This document shows, piece by piece, positions 48,701-60,293 of a stretch of 64,000 bases of DNA. The stretch's first letter is position 1; each line of letters opens with the position of its first letter. The DNA comes from Rhinopomastus cyanomelas (taxonomy: Eukaryota; Chordata; Aves; Bucerotiformes; Rhinopomastidae), in the NCBI GenBank assembly GCA_013400115.1, contig VXBP01001909.1:930001-994000 (forward strand). Reading direction: 5' to 3'. The position numbers and the translations under genes are program-made. The notes under the pieces were generated by a model. The model saw only the letters and a list, made by a program, of their open reading frames with translations. It was not told the DNA's origin and searched no databases.

Positions 48701-49821
48701 ATTTTTGTTACCAGTTTTGAGCTATGATGTTCTTAATGTTGTCAAATGCAAACACTCTGTTACATGAATTTACAGCAAACAAACATTCTTCTGTCCAATC
48801 TACAGATAACATCAAGTGCAATGTGTTGTAGGCTAGACTATTCCAACTAACGTGGAGAAATGAACTGAATCACAGCCTGTAGTTGTGTAACAAAGCATTC
48901 AAGGGTACAGGCTGTTCGGGATATTTGATACTCAGGTGTAGAATATGACTTGTGAGAGCCAAGGAAGGCTCACGGTCTGCAGCTTACACCAGCTCTGAGT
49001 TCACCAGTCGTGATCAGTTCTTCGTTTGGGCTCACTCAGTGTTGATAGAAGCTCACTAGGAGGAGGCAGAATGGTCAGAAATGTTTCAGGGGAACTTCTC
49101 TTGAAAATAAAGAACAAGAAGGTGCTGTTTTGTTTAAAACCATATCCTTGTCCTCTCTTCTGCAATGAAACCAGGAAAAGGTGTCTAAATGTTGCGGGCT
49201 TTATTCATTTCTCTCTGTGTATGATGCACCTGTCCATTTGTTTTAAAGGCAGGTTTTCACTGAAGTTTCTGTTGTAACTAGTTTATCTTTTGTACAACCA
49301 AAGTGTAGTTTACGTGATGTGCAACATGTATGTTACTGTTGTCTACAAAGTAAAGATGGAATCTTTCCTGCAGTAGGTTTTTATAGAAACCTATCTGTAA
49401 AGTAACATCATATAAAATGTTGGTCAGCTCTAGAGCTTTTGGTACTGCTAGTGAAAAGCTAATGAACTGCGAAACGGAGGGCTGTCTCAGCCTGAGTGTG
49501 AGAACGTTTTCTGACTCAGTTGCACGTCTTGTGAAAAGCCGTTGAAATGTAGATAGCCGTACGTTCAATTTACATAGCAGCGCCTTTCTCATCAAATTTA
49601 CAGACCAAACTCATACTCCTTCCTTTCCCTGTTGTAATCATAATTTACAAGAATATATTACTTTTCTTCAATTTGTGTTATTTCGGTGCAGTCTAAGGCT
49701 ATTTCCAGTTGGCTGTGGTGGATGAGTAACTTGAGATCTTGTACCATGATGCATACTCCATGTCAGGGGGGAGAAATGGTGATCTGTTTCTGAGAAATCT
49801 TTCTTGGCTTTGTTTTTTCAG
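42718..49821 (+). other. VPS13B: VPS13B intron C-D
   Basis: This 7.1-kb intron has ends GTAAGG and TTTCAG. Its only recognised repeat is the antisense CR1 at 46.22 kb. Two longer open frames lie here (44,778-45,227 minus; 47,862-48,260 plus). Neither has recognisable domains or splice context, and both are within chance length for the window. A minus-strand coding-like fragment near 48.3 kb is listed among the findings. Confidence 0.85.
46221..46470 (-). mobile_element. CR1 retroposon, antisense
   Basis: On the plus strand: CAGAATCACAGAACATTGGG, ATCATCTAGTCCAATCCCCC, CTCCAGAGAAGGAGACTCCA and TGTCACCCTCACTGTGAAGA. The segment between GGCAGCC and CTGTCACC has lost about 20 bp compared with its relatives at 17.0 and 58.2 kb. 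The far end is diverged. The 119-codon open frame over it is CR1 sequence. Confidence 0.88.
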
Positions 49822-50056
49822 CTTGAAGTGCAGTCTTGCTGTGTGTTCCTTCCCAATGACAGCCTGCCTTCCCCAAGTACGATTGTATCAGGTGACATTC
49901 CTGGGACCGTGCGAAGCTGGTACCACGGGCAGGCCAGCATGCCTGACACGCTTGTTGTCTGCCTGCCCCAGATAAAGATCATGAGTGCCGGACACAAGCA
50001 CATGGAACCACTGCAGGAAATCCCATTTGCTGTGCTAAGACCCATCCTGGAAGAAG
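49822..50056 (+). CDS. VPS13B: VPS13B internal coding exon D (partial gene)
   Basis: At 235 nt this is the longest exon in the window (78 codons plus one base). The acceptor is TTTTTTCAG and the donor GTAGTG. It starts Leu-Glu-Val-Gln-Ser-Cys-Cys-Val-Phe and contains STIVSGDIPGTVRSWYHGQA, then CLPQIKIMSAGHKHMEPLQE, ending Arg-Pro-Ile-Leu-Glu-Glu plus a split Gly. This is the best-conserved block here compared with remembered vertebrate VPS13B. The alternating hydrophobic pattern fits the beta-rich groove repeats of the VPS13 rod, which hold lipid tails as they move between membranes. It has no catalytic residues, in line with a non-enzymatic lipid bridge. Phase in 0, out 1. Confidence 0.97.
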
Positions 50057-50838
50057 GTAGTGTGATGAATTTAAAAAAGCTTAATCTTCAGTCTCCATTT
50101 TCAACTGTCATGAAATGACCTTCAGTTCATTTTGAAAACTTCTGATGTTGTGCTTCTGTTTTAAGCTGTATGCCGTGTATTCGTGATGGCTAGAAATACA
50201 AATTACAAGGTTTGCTCCACAGAGATCTGTGTGAACCTCATCATCAAAATGTTGTCTGTCTGATATGTTTGGTGAAGCTAGAATAATTCAGAAGTGCAAT
50301 TTTTACCTTGTTTTTTTAATTCGTGTTACTGTGTTGTCACAGTCAGTTTGACAGAACAGGAAGGGATGGAGAGCTGTCAATTCCAAGACAGAATGGAGGC
50401 AGGTCAGGAGAAGCTTCTCACTCTTTTGAGACTGATGGTAGTTCTTACCTGAAAAGCTTATATTTGATAGAAGTTTGAGTTGTAGACCAATTGGAGGGAT
50501 GACTAGGCTTTAAAGATTCTGCAGCTGATTGAGAAATGAGAAGAGAGAGGATAAGCTGTAAAGGATCTAGCAAGTGAAAACAGTTGCTTATGTTCAATGC
50601 AACTTATTTTAAAAATAAAGCCCTTAGAAGTCATTAAAGTAAATGGATATGCAGCAGCATCCTGAAAGAACGCAGATGTGAAAGTCTTGTTCTACAGATG
50701 TTCATGGCAAAATTGTGTATTGGAAATAGGTGAGGTGAGTGTCCCTAACAGTCCTGAGTCTTGGGGTTTGGGTTTATTTTAATGGCATCCATGAGATCTA
50801 GGAACATACCAGGTTTAACATTTCATCAAACTGCCAGT

Positions 50839-51435
50839 TGTGGCCTAACCCCAGTTGGCTTCTCAGCCCCACTCAGCCACTTGCATGCTCTACCTCTATG
50901 GGATGGGGAGAGAATCAGAAGGTAAAAGTGAGAAAAGCAGTGGATTGAGAAAAAGAGTTCAACAAGCCACGCAAAAGCTGCACATGCAAGTAAGGCAAAA
51001 TAAGGAATTAACTGACTGCTTCCCCTGGGGAGGCAGGTGTTCAACCACTTCTGGGGTCGCTGGGCTCCACTATGTGTGTGACCATTGCTTGAGAAGGCAA
51101 ATGCCATAACTCTGGATGTGTTCCTCTTTCCATCTTCCTCCAGCTCTTATTGCTGAGCGTGACATCATATACTCTGGAATATCTTTTTGGTCAGTTGGGG
51201 TCGACCATCCCAGCTGTGTTGACTCCTACGTTCTTGTGCACCCCCCAACCGCTCACTGGTGGGGTGGGGTGAGAGGCAGAAATGTCCTTGACTCTGTATA
51301 AGCCCTGCTCAGCAGTAACTACAAAATCCCTGTGTTACCTGTGCTGTTCTCAGCACAAATCTGAAGCATAGCCCCATACCAACTACTGTCAAGAAAATCA
51401 AGAAAATTAAGTCTATCCCAGCCCAAAGCTGTGCA
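50839..51435 (+). mobile_element. Solo LTR of an avian endogenous retrovirus
   Basis: The element opens TGTGGCCTAACCCCAG and closes near CCCAGCCCAAAGCTGTGCA, so it has the TG...CA ends of an LTR, about 597 bp. Segments recognised from a widespread bird LTR group include GCTGAGCGTGACATCATATA, TTTTTGGTCAGTTGGGGTCG, CACTGGTGGGGTGGGGTGAG, CTTGACTCTGTATAAGCCCT and GCATAGCCCCATACCAACTA. A TATA-like site (TATAAG, 51,297-51,302) sits where an LTR promoter would be. No gag/pol/env or second LTR is nearby, so it is a solo LTR. No clear target-site duplication was seen, so exact ends are uncertain. Orientation is inferred as sense to VPS13B. The short open frames over it are not genes. Confidence 0.75.
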
Positions 51436-52777
51436 GTGGTATGCAGTTAGTTTATTACTGTATTTTTGAACTGTATTATCTGCATTTGTTCTAAGCTGGA
51501 GAGAAGGAGATGCAGCAATTGTTCCATTGCTTTTGTGACAGTATTTTCTGGGGAAATTATTCTGTTTGCTGCCTACTTACTGCTGGAACATAAACAGTCA
51601 TAATGGGGATGCTGTGAAGAGTTCAGTCAAAAGCACATTCAAGAGCTACTCCAGCTCCTGCAGGAGTTTGGATCTGCCTTTGTTCTGCCCATTATGTTGC
51701 TGTGTTTTACCTTAACTTACAGCAACAAAAATAGTGTTACAGCTTTTAATACTGAAAGTCATACAGGCTGCCTACTGAAAGGGGAAAAACAGAACAAAGG
51801 GAAAAACGAGAGAGAGGGGGAGTAGACATGTTTTTCCTTATAATGTTCCCTTGGAATGATCGAATTTTCTAATCATAGTGTCAGGTGAAAGATAAATAAA
51901 TTTAACCAAAGTTTTCTGTTGTTTTAAACTGATGATGTAATTTAAGCTACTTATGAAAGGGAGAAGTCGTTTGAATTTTGTCAAACTCAGATTTTAAGGA
52001 AGAGTCCCAGTGAAAGAAAAGAATTCCCCTGGTTGGGCTGAAGCCTATGGTAAGGAATTTATTTGTGTGTGGCTTTGTGTTCTGGGAATAATGCCAAACA
52101 GAAGTTCTCACAATCTTGATATTTTTGGTTCTTTAATGGAGCTGTTGCCTTCTCCCATGCCAAAACTCCCCCTTAAACAGATTTTATGTAGAAGCTTTTT
52201 CAAAGCTTCTAAGTCACCTTCTTTGTTTCTTGCTATGTAGGGCTAAATAATTTTAATGGACTTTTATAGGAAGAGCCTCTTTAATTTCCATTCTGTCTTC
52301 GGACAAGAGCTCAGGAACATTCCGTCGTTCTTAGGACATGTTATCATCTCTCTGAGATTACATTTGTTCAACCTTGCTTTTCCTGGAAACTCATTTTGAA
52401 CCATTCCTTCTTTTATAGCAAAGATACTGTGAAAGGTTTGTGAACAAGGCTGCATGTTACTTTTAAGAAGGCTGTGGGCTCACTCATCTATTTTTTTTTA
52501 TTATTATATGAAAACCGAAAAGAAGACGAAAAGGGAGTGTAGTCATAATGTCATTTGGGGATGTTGCAGCCTGCTCACAGGGTCTTACTGACCTCAAGAT
52601 GTCAACATACTGTAAAAATAGCCTACACAGTATCCCACAACCAGGTCTCTCTGTTTGTTTTCAGAGTTCTGATGTATTTGTTTTCTAATTGTAGTTTGTA
52701 GGAATATTTAACATTTTCAGTGCATTACCTGGTTCAGAAACATCTCTGAAAAAAGGGATACTCTCTTTTTAATTGCG

Positions 52778-53062
52778 TCAGACAGGACAAGGGGTGATGG
52801 GTGCAAGCTTGAAAACAGGAAGTTTCACCTCAATATGAGCAAAAACTTCTTTGCAGTCAGGGTTATTAAATGCTGGAATGGGTTGCCCAGGGAGCTTGTG
52901 GAGTCCACTTCTCTGGGGATGCTTCAGACCCATCTGGATGCGGTTTCGTGTAGCTGATTTAGGCTTTTTAGGCGGTTCTGCTTTTCAGTCCTTTGTATCC
53001 TGCTTAAACAAGAGGGTTGGACCCGATGGCCTTTGAAGACCCCTTCCAACCCTAATTAACTG
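52778..53062 (+). mobile_element. CR1 retroposon, sense
   Basis: The copy shows AGACAGGACAAGGGGTGATG, TGGAATGGGTTGCCCAGGGA, TGGAGTCCACTTCTCTGGGG and TTGGACCCGATGGCCTTTGA, then CCCTTCCAACCCTAATTAAC. Its 3' end lacks the usual ATTCTGTG repeats. This suggests a different, older CR1 subgroup. Confidence 0.85.
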
Positions 53063-53240
53063 CGTAAGTGTATATCAGTCATCCTAAGTAACATATGAAC
53101 AGGAATGGATTTATCTCTGCAGAGAATGAGCGATTCCATTGAACTTCTGTGGAATAACAAATAACTTCATAAAAAGGCATTGAATTACATCTGTGGATAA
53201 TAGATCCGTGGGGTAGTATTCACTGAGAATATTAAAGCAG

Positions 53241-53525
53241 AGTCACAGAATCCTGTTGCAGCCCAGATTGAAAGGCACTTGGAACAATCACCTGACTGAA
53301 ACGTCTCTGGCAAAGGGAGTCTAGAGGAGATTATTCAGCGCTCTGTCCAGTCATGTCTTCAAAACCTCCGTGTGTCTGGGGAGGTTGTTCAAGTGGATGA
53401 TTGTTCATTCAGTAAAAAATCTTTCCTGTGTCAAGCTGAAACCTTTCTCCCAGTGCAACCTGTGCCTGTTGCCACTTTTTGGTCTCTGTTTTGTCTCTTT
53501 GTGAAGAATGGGACCTCTTTGCTTT
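53241..53525 (-). mobile_element. CR1 retroposon, antisense, diverged
   Basis: The plus strand begins AGTCACAGAATCCTG. It contains CTCTGTCCAGTCATGTCTTC, ACCTCCGTGTGTCTGGGGAG and CAGTGCAACCTGTGCCTGTT, all recognisable CR1 segments of an older subgroup. It sits about 180 bp from a sense CR1, so the two form an inverted pair, but they belong to different subgroups and do not match over their length. Confidence 0.8.
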
Positions 53526-56500
53526 TAGTATCTGCTCTTTAAACAAATAGTTACTAAGAATTAAATAGTTAATTATCATCTTGCATTAGATTTTAAAAAG
53601 TTATCATGTTCCATATAATAACTGAAGAAAATGTCTGTAACATGTAAGATGAATATCTGACATTAAAATAATGTGCTATTTGAGATTATAGTCAATGTCG
53701 CCATCTGTAAAGCAGGGATTTAACTTATCTGTTGTGGTTAATGACCTTGTAAAATTAGTTCTCACATTTTAGTGACATTCTTCAGTATCTGAAGAGCAGT
53801 GGAGCTCTGCATAAACAGTGTGTTAATCTTGTGTTCAGATGTTAAGGCTCTCTAGTAGCTGGGTTTAGTTAGAAAAGCCTAAGCATTTGTGCTTACATTT
53901 GACGCCTGTGGAATCAAAGTTTATCATCTGAAAGTGGGCTCTGGGTTTGAACAGAGCCCTTAGGGCTTTCAGCGGGATGCATCTAGGGTTGTGCAGCCAG
54001 GCAGCTGCTTCCCTATTGCATGACTGGGAGGAAGTGCAACAGTGACCTAACAAGTTACAACTGCTATGTCTTTTCAGTTTTAAACTTTGATTGTTGCATG
54101 AGCATGTGGGGTCATTTGGGATCCATGTAAAGACCCCACTATGTGGGTACAGAAAGTGAAATCAAGACAGAGCAGTCAACATGCTTTTTGAAGTTTGTAG
54201 ACGATACCTTTAGCAACCCTGGGACTTGATCCTAGATCATACCCATGGTAAATATTTTCATTTTATCTCTCCTACCATTACAAAATTAATTAAAAGAATA
54301 AATGTCTTTTGTACAATGTCAACATGTTGTACAAGCATTGTGTACAACCGACGCTTCTGCAGTCTGGTTTTTAAAATGGTCGTGTACAAGCGAGCACACG
54401 TGTGACAGTTACTAGTAGCTAAGTTCGTTTGTCAGTATCGTCTGATAAGCACGTGGAAAGGCCTGTCATCAGTATTAACTCCAGCTAGGAAACAAAAAGC
54501 ATCCCGTAACTTTTGTTTTACCATGCTGTTGTACATAGTAGAAATCTGTAATCATATACAGTGGAAGAATCACTCAAAAGCTTTGTAGGAAGGGAACCTC
54601 ACTCACTAAACTATTGCAAATAGCAGGTAAGTGATGAAAGCTAGTTCTCTGAAAACTGGTTTTTTTAATCAATAGTGGTGAAGAACTGAAAAGTTACTTA
54701 TGAGAGCGGTGCATCAGATACTAACCAGGATCTTCAACCATCCTTGGGGTTTTTGACATGTGTCTTTTCTAATCTTGCCCATAAGAGATGCAGAGTGAGC
54801 TCTAGTTCCATGGAAGGCAATGTCAGCTTTACTTACAGTATTTCAGAGTAAAAGAATCTCAGCATTTATGTGACAAAGTAATAGTATAAAATAGAAGGGA
54901 TAGATGTAGAGAAAATATCTGCCAAGTGTGGTATTGACTTTCCTTCCTACTAATAAATCAAATACGAAATAAATCCCTGTCTCAGTGTTGCGTTTGATGT
55001 TTAGACACTTCAGATTAACTATTTGAATAGTTTCTATAAAATCCATATGCAGACGAATACAGGTACTTTTTGGTTTTTTAATAAAACCTCAACTATTAAA
55101 GCAAATACAAGTATAATAGCACAACAAGGATTTGGCAGGCAGGCAGTTCCAGTATCAACTTAGAATGGTCTCATAGTTTGCATGAAGCTGAAGAAGAGGT
55201 AATTGGCATCAGTAGGGGGAATTTTATGGGTGTAAATTTTCCATCTATTTACTTGAGCGTTTATTGCGGCTGCTGTGGTTCCTTCATTTGATAACATTTG
55301 ATTGTTTTTCTCCTTTTAAGGTAGCATATGTATGCAGCATAGTGGAGTTTATATTCAGTCATTCCTTTAGAGATTTGTTCCTTCTAATCCATGAAGTATA
55401 AACAATGTACTTTTGCTGTGGTGGTCACAGGCAAAAACAAAGTTCGTGCGTTGTAATTAGAAACATGTCATTAGTGCTGAACCCTGCGCTTGAATTTTTT
55501 TCCGTCTATTACAATTAATATTTGTATTTCTTGGTGGACTGAACTTGGAAAAAATACAGGCTGCTAACTACTTTAAAATTTCTCATCTGAAACGTTGCCA
55601 AAATGTTTTCAAGCTACTTTGGCCGAGCTGAATTCTTCAACACGCAATAGCTGCAAAATAGACTACTGAAGTTTTCAGTTCTTTCATAGGATGAGACACA
55701 CAGACTCTCCTCACAGATACTCCTGACCATGTAAATGTATTGCTGATGCCACCTGTGAAGGAAACTGTACAAATTTCACTAAAAGAATACGATGTTTTAA
55801 TTCCAAGACTTTTCAGAATACCTCACTCTGTTTTAAAAATGTCTCCATTTCAAATTGCTTGAAGTTATCTCACTGAGGTTTTTTTCATAATTAACATTGG
55901 GCTCCTTCCTAAATATAAGAAATCATGTGCTCAGTGTATGTCTATAATACTTCAGTTTTATAAAGTCAATCACTGTACTATTTCTAGGAAGTGGAAGGAG
56001 CTGCACTGTGACCAAGGTCTAACTTAGCCAAGCAATGTGTTTGGTTTTTCTCTGCGGCGCTGCTTTTCTGAGTTGGAAGCTCTAATTCTTTGGATGAAGG
56101 ATAATTCCCCTTTTTAGTATTAAAACCTGTGAATTTATAAAAGAGTGTAATGTAACGTGAGGAACTGCCGCTACCATCTATATGCTGAAATAAGGAGGGA
56201 GTGCTTTCAGGATACTGCTCAGTTTGAGGGAAAGCCTATAAAGCCAGTAAGCTTCTTTAAAGGTTACGTTGTGCTCATTTGTTCACATTTTAGATTAAAA
56301 TTCCCAATGGTTTTAGATTTTTAAAAAGTTGTAAAAAATGTACTGCTGTTGTTTGGATTTGTAGGTATGGAATGGAATTGATAGTTGAATTCTATTTGTG
56401 TAAGTTTGGGATCAATTTAATGATTGTGACTGCACTTGCCTGACTTCTGGGGGGCTTTAGGATAATAGATTTCCTGAGTTTTTTAGAAAATAATGGCTGA

Positions 56501-56550
56501 GTTTTTATTATGCAATTATTTAATCAGTTTCTCTTCTTTTTGATCATTAG

Positions 56551-56771
56551 GTGATGCTTTTCCATGGACCATTAGTCTACATCATTTGAGCATATATACT
56601 CTTCTTGGGCAACAGCTGACGCTTAATTTAGTGGAACCGATGGGCTGTACTTCTACCTTAGCTGTTACTTCACAGAAACTTCTTGCTTCGGGGCCAGAAT
56701 CCAGACACTCATTTGTTGTCTGCCTCCATGTCGACTTAGAGTCCCTGGAAATAAAGTGTTCCAACCCCCAG
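56551..56771 (+). CDS. VPS13B: VPS13B internal coding exon E (partial gene)
   Basis: The 221-nt exon runs from acceptor TGATCATTAG to donor CAG/GTTGGT. Two bases complete the Gly left by exon D, giving Glu-Glu-Gly-Asp-Ala-Phe-Pro-Trp, and 73 codons follow. Conserved segments include SIYTLLGQQLTLNLVEPMGC, TSTLAVTSQKLLASGPESRH and SFVVCLHVDLESLEIKCSNP. They match remembered human VPS13B with few substitutions. Strings of alternating hydrophobic residues are typical of the repeating beta-groove modules. Phase in 1, out 0. The donor sequence GTTGGT is weaker than those of exons C and A. Confidence 0.97.
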
Positions 56772-57544
56772 GTTGGTACAGTTAATTGATTTATGAAAAG
56801 AAATCAAAAATAACTTGATTTAAGTACAGTTTTGTTGATGTGGGACTCTTCTATCTTAATTTTTTTTAACAAGGCCATCAAGATCAAGGTGCTTAGATTA
56901 AGATTTGCTTTGAAGTTTTCTCAAGTTTTGTAATTTAAACTCTTCCCAGGATGTAATAGCTACAGTACAAATGCATCTTTTGGCTGATGGAGTGAAATGA
57001 ATAGCAGATGTACCATGAAACGCTGTAGTGCTCTTATGCTGTCACTGTGGGTTTATATATTGAAGTGGTTTACTGTAAGATTTTACCATATTTTCATAGA
57101 ACTAACGTTTCTTCTAACATAAAATGCTTCTTAGGGAAATTATGATATCCTATAATGAAAGGAAAAAACAGGTGAGTGTAGGTACAGAAAAGTTACCCCC
57201 TCATTTAGGTTTATTAAAAGGCAAAGATCTTGCTTGATTTTCAGAACAAATGCCCTGTGTTTTACTGATCTGGATCAAGTTTTTCGGGGTTCTAGAGTAG
57301 GTTTCTGTCATCTGGAATGCTCTTTGCTGACAGTCACAGCATTCCCTCTGATGCTGGGGAGAACACTTGTTCATAGGAATCGCAAATCTGAGTAGGGCTC
57401 ATCACTCATTTGGTATCTGCTTCAAAGTTTTACTCATATATAATTTTTTTCAAAGGATTTAATGGATAAAATCAACTGTACAATTGCTTCATTCAGCAGA
57501 AAGAAAGGGAAAGGACACAATGTTTTATAATTTTGATCTGATAG

Positions 57545-57828
57545 GCCTCTGAAAGGAGGTTGGAGCAAGGGGAAGGACAGGCTTTTCTCCCTGGTGGACA
57601 GTGATAGGACCAGAAATAGCTGCTAGCTGTTCCAGGGGACGTCTAGATGAGAGATTAGCATTAATTTCTTCACTTATCAAACATGGAAATAGACTACTCA
57701 GGGTATTGGTGGAGTCACCATCCGCTGGAGGTTTAACCTTAAAAGGTTTAGAGGGTGACCTGACAGTGCTGGGCTGAAGGTTGAACTCAATGATCTTAAA
57801 GAGCTCTTCCAACCATTCCATGACAGCA
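57545..57828 (+). mobile_element. CR1 retroposon, sense, diverged
   Basis: CR1 segments in order: GGAGGTTGGAGCAAGGGG, CTCCCTGGTGGACAGTGATA, GGTGGAGTCACCATCCGCTG and AACTCAATGATCTTAAAGAG, ending TTCCAACCATTCCATGACAG. Old copy. A 98-codon minus-strand open frame across it is a by-product. Confidence 0.82.
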
Positions 57829-58160
57829 CATCACATTTTCAAAGATTTATGGACCTACAGCCTGAGTCTGGGAATACTAAAGCTGAGAACACTGGTGTAA
57901 TTTTAGTGTTATCCCTTGTGTGCACTCATGACGTTTCTCAGTCGCAAGCAGTTTTTCCCTTGCCTCATTCCATGTTCTATGAATGGAATGACTGTTATAA
58001 CCAACAATTTCATTGTATCCTCGATATGTGGTCCCTCCCTCATTCACTGCCTTCCATCAAAGTTATTTCTGACTTACTTGCCACATGCCATTGTTTTCTG
58101 TAACACAGGGATTCACACTCACTAGGAGGAGGGTTGGTAGAGTAAGACTGTGCACCGGAC

Positions 58161-58424
58161 ATCACAGAATCACAGAGCATTGGGTATTGGAGGGGATCTC
58201 AAAAGATCATCTAGTCCAATCCCCTTGCCACAGCAGGATCACCTAGGCCACAGGAACACACCCAGGCAAGTTTTAAACATCTCCAGAGAAGGAGACTCCA
58301 CAACCCACCTTGGACAGCCTGTTCCAGTACTCTGTCACCGTCACTGTGAAAAAGTTCCTTCTCATATTGATGTGGAACATTGTATGTTCCACCTTGCACC
58401 CACTGCCCCTTCTCCTGTCATGCC
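58161..58424 (-). mobile_element. CR1 retroposon, antisense
   Basis: Same subgroup as the copies at 17.0 and 46.2 kb: ATCACAGAATCACAGAGCAT, ATCATCTAGTCCAATCCCCT, CTCCAGAGAAGGAGACTCCA, CAGTACTCTGTCACCGTCAC, ending near CACTGCCCCTTCTCCTGTCA. About 264 bp. Confidence 0.9.
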
Positions 58425-58646
58425 AAATCATTATGCAGTGATTTCACAGGCTATAGAAACCTCCCGTATTTGATATTGATTTTCATAGAACTGTACAAAA
58501 TTCATCTTGATACCAGTAAAGTATCTGGTTGAGCATCTGGAAAATAAAACACATTCTCAAAGTCTCACACCAAAGAATGACCAAACAATTTCTTTTGAAA
58601 CTGTAAAAAAAAATATTTGCACTAAAAATTTAAAATGTTAGTGCTG

Positions 58647-58886
58647 TATCACAGTATCACAGTATCACGGTATTATCAAGGTTGGAAGAGACCTCATAGA
58701 TCATCAAGTCCAACCTGTCACCACAGAGCTCAAGGCTAGACCATGGCACCAAGTGCCACGTCCAATCGTGCCTTGAACAGCTCCAGAGTTGGCGACTCCA
58801 CCACCTCCCTGGGCAGGCCATTCCAGTGGCCAATGACTCTCTCGGTGAAGAACTTTCTCCTCACCTCAAGCCTAAATTTCCCCTGG
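58647..58886 (-). mobile_element. CR1 retroposon, antisense, different and younger-looking subgroup
   Basis: The plus strand opens with a tail array TATCACAG, repeated about three times. GGTTGGAAGAGACCTCATAG, ATGGCACCAAGTGCCACGTC, GCGACTCCACCACCTCCCTG and GAAGAACTTTCTCCTCACCT follow. It differs clearly from the neighbouring copy and is well preserved, so probably more recent. An (AATCAT)-like run (58,886-58,920) follows its truncated 5' end. Confidence 0.9.
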
Positions 58887-59841
58887 CAATCATAATAAAT
58901 CATAATAAGTATAAATCATAATGCAGGTATAATGAGATGTGAAAAGGAAGTTGTATAGTGGAACATCAGACTTAATATTGTTGTCTTAAAGAATATCCTT
59001 GTACTTTGTGATGTTATTAATTTGCTGAAGTGTTATAGTGTCCAAATGAATGTTGTCAAGTTATTTGAGTAGAGTGAAGGTTCCCGAGCTGTAGTTTCTC
59101 CCTTACATTTACCTTACTTGTCCTGCCTGCTTTGCTTTTGCAAAAGGGGGGAAAAAATCAGGGTTTTTAACCCAGATGTTCAGAATAGAAGATGGAAAAT
59201 ACAATTACATAAACAGCACTTGATAGATACAAATTTACAGTAGAGGAACTATGAAATTTGATTCTGTAGACCGATGGGCTGTATTTTGTCTGCAGATGAC
59301 AGCCTGTAAGGAGGCAGTTCTTAGAGAATTTGTTGAATGGCACCAAAGGTGACGCATTTTCTTATATGACTATCGTGATTCAGTATGAAACCAGTCTAAG
59401 GTGAAAGCCGTTTCTAATGGTTGTATCCCTTTAAAGCCAGTAGGTACTTCCATTGTGCAAAGTTGCCAAGGATTTGCCTTTTGTTGTAGTTTTCAATTTT
59501 GTTAGTAATGTGTTATTTTTTTAGTATAAACTGCTGTAGCATATTGAACTTTACAGATTTTGCCAAGCAGTCAGTAGTGTCTTATTGAGTTATGTGTGGT
59601 TTTGCTGGGGAGGGAGTGGAAGCAGTGAAAGAGGGAAAATTTTCTTACAAATGCTGGCAGAGTTATTCCCATTTTTATTATACCATGACTCTTCTTTTGA
59701 ATAGAGTGCTCTAAAAATAATTACATAAACTATTATGCTAAAAAATACTTACAAAGGGGAGAAGCCATACACCATCAGAAATTGATTTTCAAAATACTGA
59801 CCTGTCACTTGAAAAAGTGCAACCACCAAGAGAAGCAGAAT

Positions 59842-60167
59842 TCTTACAAATACGTGAAAAGTGGATGTCAGGAGGATGGAGCCAGGCTCTTCTCACTGTC
59901 ATCTACTGATAGGACGAGGGGCAATGGTTCTAAGCTGGACCATAGGAGGTTCCATATAAATATGAGAAGGAACTTCTTCCCAGTGAGGGTGACAGAGCAC
60001 TGGAACAGGCTGCCCAGGAGGGTTGTGGAGTCTCCTTCTCTGGAGATGTTTAAAACCCGCCTGGATATGTTCCTGTGCGACTTGGTCTAGGTGATCCTGC
60101 TGTGGCAGGGGGGTTGACCTAGATGTTTTGAGGTCCCTTTCAATCCGTAATGTTCTGTGATTCTGTG
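59842..60167 (+). mobile_element. CR1 retroposon, sense, well preserved
   Basis: CR1 segments in order: TTACAAATACGTGAAAAGTG, TGATAGGACGAGGGGCAATG, AGAAGGAACTTCTTCCCAGT, GACAGAGCACTGGAACAGGC, TGTGGAGTCTCCTTCTCTGG and TGACTTGGTCTAGG-type sequence, ending TGTTCTGTGATTCTGTG. About 325 bp. The reading frame over the C-terminal reverse-transcriptase end can still be followed (59,782-60,090 is open) but is only a fragment. The repeat with the X-box-like site begins about 18 bp after the tail. Confidence 0.92.
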
Positions 60168-60184
60168 AAGAAGATGCAAGACAC

Positions 60185-60293
60185 AGGAAGCTCCAAACCA
60201 GTCCTACCAGTTTTCAGAGTAGCAAAAATTTCACAAGTTGCCATAGCAATTTCCCAGTGCTTCAGGCAAGAAACCCACTCAAATTCAAACCAT
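60185..60293 (+). repeat. Dispersed repeat, copy 2
   Basis: Same element as 14,567-14,669, with a few extra bases after TTCCCAG. It begins directly after the tail of the CR1 at 59,842-60,167. Its palindrome has one changed base (GTTGCCATAGCAAT, 60,237-60,250). Confidence 0.88.

Larger units (their letters stand above)
50057..56550 (+). other. VPS13B: VPS13B intron D-E
   Basis: This 6.5-kb intron has ends GTAGTG and CATTAG. It holds the solo LTR (50.84-51.44 kb) and two CR1 fragments in opposite orientations (52.78-53.06 kb plus, 53.24-53.53 kb minus). From 53.55 to 56.55 kb nothing further was recognised. Confidence 0.85.

Noticed and set aside
49804..50118. Open frames starting before or running past VPS13B exons (also 42,574-42,777; 56,586-56,789; 61,260-61,553)
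   Set aside because: These are the exons with intron read-through. Splice sites and homology define shorter true coding segments.
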